Position numbers and translations under genes: made by a program. A stretch of 64,000 nucleotides of DNA from Echria macrotheca. Lineage: Eukaryota; Ascomycota; Sordariomycetes; Sordariales; Schizotheciaceae. This document shows, in pieces, positions 10,690-20,874 of the stretch. Location of the stretch: the NCBI GenBank assembly GCA_030411725.1, contig MU839830.1, forward strand, positions 1,736,001-1,800,000. The letters run 5' to 3'. The notes beneath the pieces were generated by a model, which had not been told where the DNA came from, made no database searches, and worked only from the letters and a program-made list of their open reading frames with translations. The number at the start of each line of letters is the position of its first letter. The stretch's first letter is position 1.

Positions 10690-11910
10690 TTTTAACTTTA
10701 GTCTATTATATAAAATAACACTAAAGGAAGCTAAGGCCTATAAAAAGTATATTATGAAATATTTAGCTAAAGGTTTTATTATATTAAACGATATATTATA
10801 AATAACCCTAATTTTATTTATTAAAAAAGTAAATAATAGCTTTTAATTTTATATTAATTACCGGAAATTAAATATTATTATAAAGAAAAATTAATATCCT
10901 TTACCTTTAATTAATAAGATTTTAAGCCGTATTATTAAGGTAAAGATTTTTATAAAAATTAATATTAGGTAGGTGTTTTATAGGATAAGATTTGAAACTT
11001 TAAAGGATAAGTAACTTACTATTTTCCGTATAAGATATAGCACGTATAAGTACTAAGTATATTTTTTTAAGTTAATTAATAAATTTTTAACCTTTTAAAA
11101 ATTAATTAATAAAATTATTAGGGTATTTAAATAACCTTTATTTAACGTATATTAATAATATATTAATATATTTTAACTTAATTAAAAAATATTATAAATA
11201 TATAAAAAAGGTTTTTAAGCATTTTCGGAAACTTAGATTATAAGCGGATATTAATAAATATAAATTTTACGTTATAAAGATAAAGTATTTAGGATTTATT
11301 ATTAAAATTAAAGGATTAATTATTAATTTGTTTAAGGTTGAGGTTATTTTTAAGTAGTTGATTCCGATAATAGTAAAAAGCGTATAGTTTTTTTTCGGTT
11401 TTTATAACTTTTATCGTAAATTTATTAAGGATTATAGCTATATAGTAAAGTTATTTATTAATTTAATAAGGAAAAGTATAGATTTTATATAAAGTAAAAC
11501 CTATTAAATTACGTTTAATAAATTAAAGTTTTAAATTATAACGGCGTTTATCCTTTAATATTTCTTTTATACGCGAGAAATACGCCTAGAAATTAATGCT
11601 TTTAATAACGTAATAGTAGGAATATTTTTATAGCAATAAAATAATAATAAATAATATTTAATAACCTTTTACTTTTTTATTATATAGGGCGTAAAATTAA
11701 ATTATAGGATTTACGATAAGGAACTTTTTACTATTATTAAGGTTTTATAGCTTTAACGTATCAAACTTATTAGTTTTTAGTTTTTAATACCTTTACTTAT
11801 TATTACTAATTATAAAACTTTAAAATACTTTAATATAAAGTAATTTCTAAATACTTAATAAATAGGATAAATTAAATTAATAGCTTATTACGATTTTATA
11901 ATTACGTACC
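10690..11910 (+). pseudogene. Reverse transcriptase / RNase H remnant of gypsy pol
   Basis: Read past the stop codons, the frame around 11148 gives Y-I-N-N-I-L-I-Y, the RIP-changed YIDDILIY core of RT. Downstream it gives KYLGFII, then FFFGFYNFYRKFIKDYS, the standard gypsy stretch after the RT palm. Upstream, RIRFETL...FRIRYSTYKY matches the fingers region. Near 11590, EINAFNNVIVGIF corresponds to the RNase H DASD motif, and TDYKTLKYF follows near 11815. Many in-frame TAA/TAG codons come from CAA, CAG, CGA or TGG by transitions. Non-functional. Confidence 0.85.
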
Positions 11911-12319
11911 GTTTAAAAAGGGAAAATGCGGTAATTAACGCCCTTTTTTAAAAGTTAGAAGTTTTTAAAACTTAAAAGGCTAAAAAAAGGCTTAACATAT
12001 ATTATAATTATTTTATCGCGTAATATACGAAAAAGCTAAGGCTTAAGGTAAGATTTTAATAGGTTTTACTATTACGAAGGGGAGTAAAACGCTACTATTT
12101 ACTATTTATATATTAAATAAAAATATATTACTACCGCTTTTATTAAAATTCGCGTTATTAAACCGTATTTTATATAAAAACTATAATAATAAAAAACTAA
12201 AAAGCTTTCGTAAATAAGTAAAAGTAAAAAATAAATACTTTACCTTACTAGAAAATTACCTACTACTTTATAATAATAAGCTAATTATTACAAACGTTAA
12301 TTATTTAAAAATAAAAATT

Positions 12320-12950
12320 ATCGACGAGGTTTATTTACGGATTATAATAATTTACCTAAATTAAAATAAAACTTATAAGCTTTTAATATCTAAATACTAA
12401 TAGCTTTATATAGCTATAAACTTGGATTAATTTATAAAAAACTATTTACTTTATTAATCTTTAAAGTATATTAAAGATAAAATACTAAAATTACTATAAC
12501 TAATTCCCTTACCTAATAAAGCCTAAAAAACTCTTATAATAAATTTTAATAAATTACTAAAAAATTAACATAATTATAATAATACTTTAATTATAATTAA
12601 TCCTTTAAATAAGGCGTTATAGTTAATTTTTTATTATAAAACAGCAATAGTTTAAAATATTATTTATTTATATTATAAAGGACCCTATTAATATTATAGT
12701 TTACCGAAATAAATTATTTTAAATTACAGCTTATAATTTATATTAAACTTTATAAATAAAATAGCTAAAATCCTAGGTATTAACTAGTTTTTAGCTTTAG
12801 TAAAATACTACTAGATAACTAGTTAAATTGAAAATTTAAACGAATAAATTAATTAAAAATTACGTCCCTTTATATTATATTTTTAAAATAATTAGTTAAA
12901 GGTATTACTAGCCTTAAATATAATATAAATAAATTTACTATACGATAATA
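12320..12950 (+). pseudogene. Integrase remnant of gypsy pol
   Basis: From about 12320 the plus-strand frame gives NKTYKLLISKY, then stops, then a YLLY stretch. This resembles the H-H-C-C zinc-binding start of gypsy integrases ('H.g..KT...l...YyWpgM...v..fi..C..C') after RIP. The following AT-rich DNA should hold the catalytic core, but the D,D,E residues cannot be placed with confidence. Non-functional. Confidence 0.6.
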
Positions 12951-13995
12951 TAAAAGTAATTTTTTATAAAGTTTTATAAAATTTTTTAATAAAGTTATTA
13001 TTTTATTAAAAGGTAAAAATTAACCTAAATAATAAAAAACTTTTTTACAAAAAAAGGTTAATTTATAAAAATACCTAAAGGATAATAAAGATAATTTAAT
13101 TATATATTAACTTTATAAATAAAATAATTATTAAGTTATAAACCCGATAAGTTAAATAGGTGAACTATTACCGTTAAATCCCAAACTTTACAATAAGTAA
13201 CCGCGTCTTTATTATTAAAATAAAGTTATTTATTAACTAATTAAGTATAAAATTAAACTTTTTATTTACTAAAAGTTACTATAAGATTTTTAAGGATTAT
13301 AGGAATAAATTTTATAAATTTAAGGTATTTAAAGAATAACGTAAATTTACGCTATTTTATATAAACTATTTTAAAAAGTACGTAAATAATCTTTTACTAA
13401 GTTAAAAAGCGAAAAACCCTAAGCCAAAAATATTAAATAATAGCTTTATTAAATATAAGGTTATTAAAATTTTATTATTACGTACGTATTATAATAAGTT
13501 TTAATATTAAGTAGAATAAAAGGGTTAAAATTATAATTTAACGTAATATTTAGTTAAAGATTTTAAAAACGTTATAAAACTATTAAAATAGTTTTATTTT
13601 AGGAATTTAGGTAAATTAGGGCTTTTAAAAAAACTAAAAATATAGTTAAAAGTAGCTAAAAAGGATAAGTTCCTAAAGGATTACGTAAATAATAATAAGC
13701 TAAAAAAACTATAGCGGAGAAAATCTTCTAAATGGGTTAATTAATAAGGCAATTATTAAAGTTAAGTTAATATTTAGTTATAAAAGTTAATAGTATAGTA
13801 ATCTATAAATTAAAAACCTAAAAATTACTGTATTATTACTTTCCAAAGTTAAGCCTTTTTTAACGGGAAAATGATTGGGAAGCGTGGAAAACGCTATAAG
13901 TTTAAATCTAATTAAATTAATAGTTTTTTGCTTTTTTACCTTTTATAGCTTTTTTTTTTTAGGTAAAGGATTTAGGATAAGTTTTTTTTCTACGT

Positions 13996-14003
13996 AGGGG
14001 GAA
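13996..14003 (+). other. Polypurine tract of the retrotransposon
   Basis: AGGGGGAA lies immediately before the TGTA of the right LTR, the expected place of the plus-strand priming tract. Because it is all purine on the plus strand, it has survived C-to-T mutation. It supports both the element's plus orientation and the exact LTR border. Confidence 0.75.
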
Positions 14004-14202
14004 TGTAAAGAGATACGGTACCCTTATCTCTTATCGGCGCTTTATCTTATTTCCTATTTTATTACGTAACCCTACCTTATTACTATATAACGTAGATACT
14101 GTACGTAGGGTTTTGCTTCTCTTTTTTCTTCTCTTTAGCTTAGGATCTTTAAACCTAGTGAATAGAGATTGCTTTTATAACGGTTTAAGCCACTACGTGA
14201 CA
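14004..14202 (+). repeat. 3' LTR (C-depleted copy)
   Basis: Begins TGTAAAG and ends TGACA, matching 7157-7357. It keeps G but has lost many C, that is, C-to-T on the plus strand, the opposite of the left copy. CAGAT occurs at 14201-14205, overlapping the final CA. The target-site duplication is therefore either CAGAT (if the LTR ends at 14200) or not preserved. Confidence 0.9.
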
Positions 14203-14542
14203 GATTGGGTCAAATTCCGCTGAAAATTCATGCGAAGGCCCATAATTAGAAAAGGTTTAAGCATCCTAGTTTCGAGAAGGCTTGTGGACTTGACTGGACT
14301 TGCAGTTGCTGCCTGCCTGAAACATCTCCTCTGCACAGCCTCAGAGGCCCAGACTGGCGGCAGGTGCGATGGTGTGTGGCCCAACGTCGTCACCTGATGA
14401 GGGGTGCCCTTGCCTCGTCAGGCTCTGGTGCGAAACAAGTCCCTCACCACACGCACAACCCGACAGGAGTGATTTTGTTACAGCCAGACTCTTCGTTACA
14501 GTCCCCAACAAGTCAGTATTGCCCAGGGCAGAGCGGTCAACC
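14203..14542. other. Spacer between retrotransposon and first HET gene
   Basis: 340 bp of normal base composition; the AT-rich mutation signature stops at the LTR border. The HET frame is open upstream to 14369, but that part lacks HET features and is treated as 5' untranslated or promoter DNA. Confidence 0.5.
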
Positions 14543-16426
14543 ATGTCGCCAGCAGCGTACGAGTACCAGCTTCTTCCCCGCGACCAATCGATTCGAGTCA
14601 TCGAGCTCCTTCCCGGAGAGCCAGACGCCGAGATCGTCTGCTTCTTGCACCATACTGATCTCGAAGACGCCGAAGACACGTATGACGCTATATCCTATGT
14701 TTGGGGAGACCCAAATGACCGAATCGAAATCAAGTGCGACGGCGGGTCGATGCACATCACGGCGAACCTTGCCAGCGCTTTGCTAGCCCTCCGGAGTCGG
14801 GACACTTCAAGACGCCTATGGGCCGACGCCATCTGCATCAACCAGAGCGATATCCTCGAGAAGAACCACCAAGTTCGGCATATGGGCAACGTCTACGAAA
14901 TCGCCCGAAAGGTGATTGTGTGGCTCGGCCCCGACATCAACAAAGTTGCACAGCCGTGCTTTGATGTCATTCAGCAGATGAACCGATACCTAGGGTCGCT
15001 TCTTCCCAAGGACTTCAATGACCTCACACGTGTACCCTTCATCAACTTGCCATCGCACTTCTCCAAAAGCTCAATCTCGAGCCTCCTGGCAAACCTCCTG
15101 CTCTTGCCCTGGTTTAAAAGGGTGTGGGTTGTTCAAGAGGTAGCTGTCGCCAAAGTTTGTGATTTGGTTTGGGGTGAACATGAATTGGGCATGGAACAAC
15201 TGGCTGAGGTGCTTCTGTGGCTCTGGTCCAGGCCTGAACTTTCGTCGTTGCTACGCTTTACCGGCTCTCCGCTTCCGCTGTCCGTCATGACATATGTCAA
15301 TTTCGTTCGCTATGGCTACCAAACCTATGCGAAGGGCCATAACCGTACATGGATATATGCCTGCGGTTTGCGCCTTACACGCTTGTTCAACTATTACTCT
15401 GGGAGGAGTGATATACAGTGGCTGCCAAGCGTGCTCTCCCTTGGGCGGGGACTCTGCGCAACAATTCCAGCAGACCATGTGTACGCTTTCCTGGGGAACC
15501 CTCTCGCACGGTACCGCTCAAACGGCGGGCTGATGATCGAACCTGACTACGCCAAAACGACTGAAGAGGTTTTTATTGAGTTGGCTCATGCGTTGGCTAA
15601 GGACGGAGGACAGGGAGCGGAAATTATGAGATATGTAGCCCACGTGTCAGAAAGTGACATTGAAGGCGACAAATATCCAAGCTGGGTTCCTAGATGGAAT
15701 TCTGGGGGCGAGCATGTGCTTGTGCCGCCAGTCAGCTGGTACCGAGCAGCACCGATGGAGGAGATATCATGGGCACGGGTTGAGGATGGAAACTCCCTAG
15801 TCCTGCCCGGAATCGTGTTTGATGATCTGGAATGGGTTTCTGGGATGCCATGGCCAGGTTCTGATAACCTTCTCGAAGAACACTTTCTCGATGAACTGTG
15901 GGGTGCGACGCAACGGAATTTCGCGACACCCTCTCAAGTTCTTCTTGGCAAAGACCGCTGGAAATTCTGGCAACCACTGGAAGATGCCTTTTGCCTCACC
16001 CTAATAGGGGGTAGTGAACGGCGGACCGGCGAGTACGTGGCTAACACAAGACGCAATTTCTACGCTTGTCGTCAACATCTACACCATCAAAGAATCACAG
16101 CTTCCGGGCGAAGCCATTCGGGACCTTCCGCATCATACAGCCAGCATAACGCGATTAATTATCTCATGGACCTGGACGTGTTCCTCGGGCTAAGTCTCTC
16201 GACGACCCGTTGCCGGCGCCTGGTTCTCGCCACGCCGTTAGCTAAAAAGGGAGATGTGTGCTGCATCGTACGTGGAAGCAGAGTGCCGTACATTCTTCGC
16301 CCTACGAGGCAGACTGGGAAGTACAAGTTGGTGGGTGTGGCCTATATCCATGGTATAATGGAGGGCGAGCTGGTGGATGGGAGAGCGTCTGACCCTAAAT
16401 TCTGGCAGGAAATCACAATTCTGTAA
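14543..16426 (+). CDS. Heterokaryon-incompatibility (HET) domain protein
   Basis: Single exon, 627 aa from the ATG of MSPAAYEYQLLPRD, chosen because the typical 'Y.Y..L......IR.l.L.pg' lead-in starts there. HET motif 1 is at residues 47-57 (YDAISYVWGDP), motif 2 at 91-101 (RLWADAICINQ), and motif 3 near 190 (WFKRVWVVQEVAVA). The segment ARKVIVWLG (121-129) is also typical. The C-terminal half has no recognisable domain, as in the HET-6/tol class. HET domains trigger cell death after fusion of genetically different hyphae. This one would act in allorecognition, although most family members have no proven role. It lies between a dead retrotransposon and another HET gene on the same strand. Its coding sequence shows no RIP. 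Confidence 0.93.
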   Translation: MSPAAYEYQLLPRDQSIRVIELLPGEPDAEIVCFLHHTDLEDAEDTYDAISYVWGDPNDRIEIKCDGGSMHITANLASALLALRSRDTSRRLWADAICINQSDILEKNHQVRHMGNVYEIARKVIVWLGPDINKVAQPCFDVIQQMNRYLGSLLPKDFNDLTRVPFINLPSHFSKSSISSLLANLLLLPWFKRVWVVQEVAVAKVCDLVWGEHELGMEQLAEVLLWLWSRPELSSLLRFTGSPLPLSVMTYVNFVRYGYQTYAKGHNRTWIYACGLRLTRLFNYYSGRSDIQWLPSVLSLGRGLCATIPADHVYAFLGNPLARYRSNGGLMIEPDYAKTTEEVFIELAHALAKDGGQGAEIMRYVAHVSESDIEGDKYPSWVPRWNSGGEHVLVPPVSWYRAAPMEEISWARVEDGNSLVLPGIVFDDLEWVSGMPWPGSDNLLEEHFLDELWGATQRNFATPSQVLLGKDRWKFWQPLEDAFCLTLIGGSERRTGEYVANTRRNFYACRQHLHHQRITASGRSHSGPSASYSQHNAINYLMDLDVFLGLSLSTTRCRRLVLATPLAKKGDVCCIVRGSRVPYILRPTRQTGKYKLVGVAYIHGIMEGELVDGRASDPKFWQEITIL

Positions 16427-16790
16427 TGGAAAACGAGAGGTTTGGTCTCTCTTTCTCTCTATGTATCTTTCTCTTGGTCTTTTTTGTTCTACCATGGTGT
16501 TGTATCTGAATCCCTTCCTTTCTGACACATCCCCTCGGACCGGCATGGTACCTACGTAACGCGAAAAGTAAAGGTGGAACTGTTCATGCTCAAGAACCGG
16601 GCCTATTTTGGTCATCCTTATATGGCACCACCAATTCTGGGCCAGTCAGGCATGCTGTGGCGCAATTTGCCGACAATGGTAATCCGGTGAGCAAGGTGTG
16701 TGTGCATAGCCACGTGGACGAGGTACGCACAACGAAATTTCGGAGCCGAGATTCCCCTCACACACCCTCACATGACAACCAAGCACCAAT
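16427..16790. other. Spacer between the two HET genes
   Basis: 364 bp holding the 3' end of the first HET gene (T/C-rich tract at about 16440-16480) and the promoter of the second. A TACCTACGTA motif lies near 16550. Nothing else is visible. Confidence 0.5.
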
Positions 16791-18665
16791 ATGAGGCTGC
16801 TCAACACTGAGACGGGACTCTTTGAAGAGTTTATCGGACGACACATACCGGAATATGCCATTCTCTCCCACACCTGGGAAGATGAGGAAGTTTCGTTCCA
16901 GGACATGAGCGACCCCGCGTCCAGGTCCAAAAAAGGCTTCGCCAAAATCGATATGACCTGTCGACAGGCCGCCGGAGCCGGAATCTTATATGCCTGGGTT
17001 GATACGTGCTGCATCGACAAGTCCAGCAGCGCTGAACTCACCGAGGCCATTAATTCCATGTACGTGTGGTATGGTCGCGCGAAAATCTGCTACGTCTACC
17101 TCTCGGATCTGGCGGCATCGGCTAGCCTGGACGAGGAACTGCCCAAGTGTCGATGGTTTACCCGCGGCTGGACGCTTCAAGAGCTGAGAGCGCCGGAGCA
17201 CATCGACTTCTTCGACCGATTCTGGCAGTTCAGGGGCACCAAACGTGATCTGCTCGAGCCGTTGTCAAAGATCACTGGTATTCGCTCCCGGGTCCTTGCG
17301 CACGAAGAAGCCCTCAGTTCTGTCTGTGTCGCCCAAAAGATGTCCTGGGCAGCCAACCGGGAGACAACACGGATCGAAGACACGGCTTACTGCTTATTCG
17401 GCATCTTCGATATCAACATGCCGCTGCTTTACGGCGAAGAGCACAAGGCCTTCCGTCGCCTTCAAGAAGAAATCATCCGATCGAGCCATGATCTGAGTAT
17501 CTACGCTTGGAAAATTCAACCTGACACCCCGGCTTTTGGGGAGTTGATGGGCGTCGAGGGCCGCCGTTACAGTGGCGTTCTTGCATTCTCACCGGATGAG
17601 TTTGCTGGCTGTAGAAGCTATTGGGCACCTGACTACGGAGGAGACAGTTCGGACTCACAGTTGTCAAACCGAGGGATTAAGATGAGGGCGATGTTACGCC
17701 TACAACCAATATCTGACGATCAAGGAAATACCGCGAATTGGTACACCCTCCACTGCGCGAGCGATTGGCCAGGAGAAGTCTTAATAGCTCTTCGGAAGTG
17801 CGGATCTCGAGCTTTTCTTCGAGCACACCCCGATAAGATTCTCCTCGACGTAATCATCGGAACTGTTTGGAAGAAATCCGAGATAAGACGTGAGGACCAT
17901 GATATTTCCCTGCTCATATCCGCACCAGGAACTTCTGGAAGCACGCTCCGGACCCGTTTCCTTGGGGACAGGATGGCCTTTAGCTATCGGGGCTGGATAC
18001 TTCAGGTTCAACTGCCTCGGAAATGGCACATGAGAGAAAAGATGCCTAGAAGCGCATGGGATGACGGAGACCAGATCTTCAGTTCCGAGTGGGATACTCT
18101 GCGCAACCATGATCCGAAACTTTACTGCGCAGGCGTAATAAGCGGTTCTGCTAGCTTCCTCCTTGACTCTCGACACTTTCGGACTGATACGATCCTCCTA
18201 GGATTTGCAGTGCAGTGGGACAAAGGGGCGAGCTTCATGAAAACGGGATCAGCCTGCGTGTTCGCGTATCGGCATTCAAATCTCCCGGCTCTAAACGCAC
18301 TAGGAAAGACGATTGACGGCTTCTTCGGCTTTCTGAAGCCAGATGCCGCGACAAGGCCAGAGGAGCTCTTGCGCGACCACGGGTTACCACACAGCAATTC
18401 TATCGGCGTCCCGATTCGTAACCTCGATGACTGCATCATGCGCGTCGCACTCAAATTTGAAAGCGCACTCGACTTGAAGGTGGCTGTTGCCCCGTTTCCA
18501 CGGTTAACCGTTTGTTGCGAGGTGTGGCGAAAGGTAGACCTCGCAGAGCTACCAGACGGGAGCTTGGAGCCGAGGCTTCCGGACAGCACACCCAAGATCA
18601 ATCGAGCCGGGAGGGCGGATTCTCTTCCCAGTCCTTTGGTCAGAAATATTCTTTTCGATGCTTAG
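16791..18665 (+). CDS. HET-domain protein of the HET-E/HET-D-like subtype, without NACHT or WD repeats
   Basis: Single exon, 624 aa, starting MRLLNTETGLFEEF, the usual start of this subtype. HET motifs: YAILSHTWEDEEV at 22-34, YAWVDTCCIDK at 67-77 and WFTRGWTLQEL at 122-132, followed by the common IEDTAYCLFGIFDINMPLLYGE block (about 193-214). In HET-E/HET-D proteins this domain is joined to a NACHT ATPase and WD40 repeats. Here the rest of the protein (about 240-624) shows neither a P-loop nor WD repeats. Expected role: a cell-death effector in vegetative incompatibility or NLR-type immunity; stand-alone members are numerous and mostly untested. It lies 364 bp downstream of the other HET gene, but the two belong to different subtypes, so this is not a simple recent duplication. 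Confidence 0.93.
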   Translation: MRLLNTETGLFEEFIGRHIPEYAILSHTWEDEEVSFQDMSDPASRSKKGFAKIDMTCRQAAGAGILYAWVDTCCIDKSSSAELTEAINSMYVWYGRAKICYVYLSDLAASASLDEELPKCRWFTRGWTLQELRAPEHIDFFDRFWQFRGTKRDLLEPLSKITGIRSRVLAHEEALSSVCVAQKMSWAANRETTRIEDTAYCLFGIFDINMPLLYGEEHKAFRRLQEEIIRSSHDLSIYAWKIQPDTPAFGELMGVEGRRYSGVLAFSPDEFAGCRSYWAPDYGGDSSDSQLSNRGIKMRAMLRLQPISDDQGNTANWYTLHCASDWPGEVLIALRKCGSRAFLRAHPDKILLDVIIGTVWKKSEIRREDHDISLLISAPGTSGSTLRTRFLGDRMAFSYRGWILQVQLPRKWHMREKMPRSAWDDGDQIFSSEWDTLRNHDPKLYCAGVISGSASFLLDSRHFRTDTILLGFAVQWDKGASFMKTGSACVFAYRHSNLPALNALGKTIDGFFGFLKPDAATRPEELLRDHGLPHSNSIGVPIRNLDDCIMRVALKFESALDLKVAVAPFPRLTVCCEVWRKVDLAELPDGSLEPRLPDSTPKINRAGRADSLPSPLVRNILFDA

Positions 18666-18836
18666 CAGAACATCCGTGGGCTAGCGGATCTGAGGCTGTC
18701 GAATCGGTGGCGCTATAGGGACAGTCACAGCGTGTCACCAATGCTCAAACTGGAGGACGATTCTCGGTTTTGCTTCTGCCATTGGCGTTGCATTGGATAA
18801 CGGACCGCCAGGTGACAAGTCCACATGGCACATCGA

Positions 18837-20874
18837 CTATGGCTTGTACTTTACTACAGCAGCCCCTTCCGCCTTTTCACGTCGATTCAACAGCCAGTAC
18901 TGAACGTTGGCCACGACCGACGAAACCAACGAGACTGTGACAAGGGCGAGGATAACCGTCCACCCAATCCGGTACCGCGGTCCATCCTGCTGCTGGAAGA
19001 GCTGGGATCCCACGATACCCGAGGTGTTGGCCGACATGATGAGGATAGCCATGGTGATGGACCTCTCGCCTGCGGTTTGGGCATTGAGAGCCATCCAGGA
19101 GCCGTTTGTGGGGTCTATTTCTGTTAGTTGCGTCTCGGATTGAGACAGGAGGAAAGGGGGTACGAACGCCAATTTGATCCAAATGCGATGCTAAAGGTCA
19201 GGATGGCAAAGCGGAGGTTCGAGTTTGTCGAGTCTACCAAGAGACGGTTTCCGAGCTATTCGACACAATCGAATTAGTCGTTCGAGAACCTTTTCAACAG
19301 TGGCGGGACACATACCGTAGCTCCCCAGAAAATCAGCAAACCGAGTGTCACCATCGGTCCCCTCCGCCCAATGCGGTCTGAGATCATGCCCCACGAGATG
19401 TTGGTTATCAGCAAAACCCAGGCCCCGATCGATGTCATGGCGTTTGCTGTCAGTCTATCGAATCCGAAGGACACGACGAGCGAGGGCGCATATGCCATCA
19501 TCACGGACGACGGAGCCAGGCCAGCTATGGTCAGGACGATATGCGGGAGGAGCTTCCAGTTGGTGAACTACGTTGTGTCAGTTCGAACCTAACAGTTTGT
19601 GGCACAAAAACTAACGGTACTCTTCAGCTCAGCCCAGCTCACATGGCGTCGCGGTTGGCCCTTGGTCGGGTCATCAGCAAGCACGCGGCGTTGCAGGATT
19701 TGGCTCTCTCGCTCGGTGAAGTACCGGAACCCGAATATGGACGATGGCAAGCCGGGGGATTTCGGGAAGAGGCTTATGAACATGACGCCGATGAGGGCGG
19801 TGAAGATTCCCTCGATCTAGACGGCACGGTCAAACACTGAAAACAGATCTCACTGCTGCTCAAAGAGAGAGAGACATACGAGGAACAGCCACTGCCATCC
19901 ACCAAGACCAGCGATACCTCGCATGTGGAGGCTGTGAAGGATGAGCGAGAGGATGAGATATGGTACGGTGAGGGAAACTTACATCCCATAAGCAATCAAG
20001 CCCGAGCACGCGCCGGCCGACATGTTGCCGATGAAGAACCACGAGAACCGCTTGCTGGTCTCGTCACGCTTGTACCACCGAGTGATGGTGAAGAGGCCGG
20101 CGGGAATGAATCCGGATTCGCAGAATCTGAGAGGCACCGTCAGCACTCGGATGAATACAGAATGGACTCTAAAGGCTTACCCGAGAAGTAACCTGGTAAC
20201 GAGGAAAGGACCAAGACCCTTTTGGAAGGCTTGGAAGGTGGCAACCAGGCCCCTGAGGAAATGTTACTCATTGCTTTACGCGGATCATGGGAAAATGGGA
20301 GAAGAAAGGGGAACACACCATGCAATAATCTGCGTCCCGATCCATATAGTGGGACCGATGCGATATAGGATCAAGTTGCTAGGAACCTATCATGGGCGAC
20401 ATTCAGTATCAGATTGAAAGCGATTGCCCGAGGGTGATGGCGGGGTAAAAGAGGGAAACATACTTCAAGAAGAACAATCCCGAGTGAGAGCAGCTGCTGG
20501 CCGACGTTGAACTGGTTCTGTGTGATCCCCACGTCCTGGAGGAAGAAGTCTGTCATGGCGTTGCCGCTTTCATGATCATCAGCATTGTCCTTACTATCGG
20601 AGTATGAGGAACAACGGTCACGGAACTCACATATTGCCTCGATCTAGCTGCAGCGCAAAGAAACCTATCATCAGGAGCGGCATGACAAGAAAGTCGAGCC
20701 TTTCAAAGGATTAGCCCAATCAATGCCCATGGCCTAGAATCGCCAAAGGGAGAGAGCCTACCGCCGCACCAGGGCTTTCTCCTCCTCGTCCGTCCAAGTA
20801 AAGTCGTCATCGTCACTGTAGCTGTCCTTCCTGGCGACAGACACGTCGGTTTGCTTTTCAGAAAGTTTACCCAT
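18837..20874 (-). CDS. MFS permease, anion:cation symporter (allantoate permease-like) family
   Basis: Eleven exons, ten short introns, 479 aa. Exons in order: 20874-20762, 20699-20631, 20566-20464, 20386-20319, 20252-20181, 20126-19983, 19931-19880, 19816-19616, 19567-19316, 19255-19168, 19114-18837. Every junction has GT-AG ends and keeps frame. The start MGKLSEKQTDVSVARKD is followed by WTDEEEKALVRRLD, the typical cytosolic lead of Dal5-like permeases. LDRGNIGNAMTDFF follows helix 1, ESGFIPAGLFTITRWYKRDE is in the helix 4-5 region, and SDRIGRRGP is the second MFS loop motif. Such proteins import organic anions (vitamins, allantoate, sugar acids) at the plasma membrane; the substrate is unknown. 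It converges with the HET gene, leaving only 171 bp between stop codons. Confidence 0.9.

Larger units (their letters stand above)
7157..14202 (+). mobile_element. RIP-degraded Ty3/gypsy LTR retrotransposon
   Basis: About 7.05 kb bounded by two LTRs of about 200 bp, with a purine tract directly before the right LTR. The interior is extremely AT-rich and full of stop codons in every frame, in sharp contrast with the GC-rich genes on both sides. Despite this, the plus strand still shows the pol order: a reverse transcriptase, where YIDD has become YINN by GAC-to-AAT changes; an RNase H part (E-I-N-A-F-N-N, formerly a DASD-type motif); and an integrase region. RT-RH-IN order defines Ty3/gypsy. 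All changes fit transitions, as expected for RIP. The element cannot move by itself now. It starts 45 bp after the acyltransferase stop and ends 340 bp before a HET gene. Confidence 0.93.

Noticed and set aside
7157..14202. Centromere or AT-rich isochore explanation for the AT-rich block
   Set aside because: Paired LTRs, a polypurine tract and RT/RH/IN remnants in order explain the whole block as one element.
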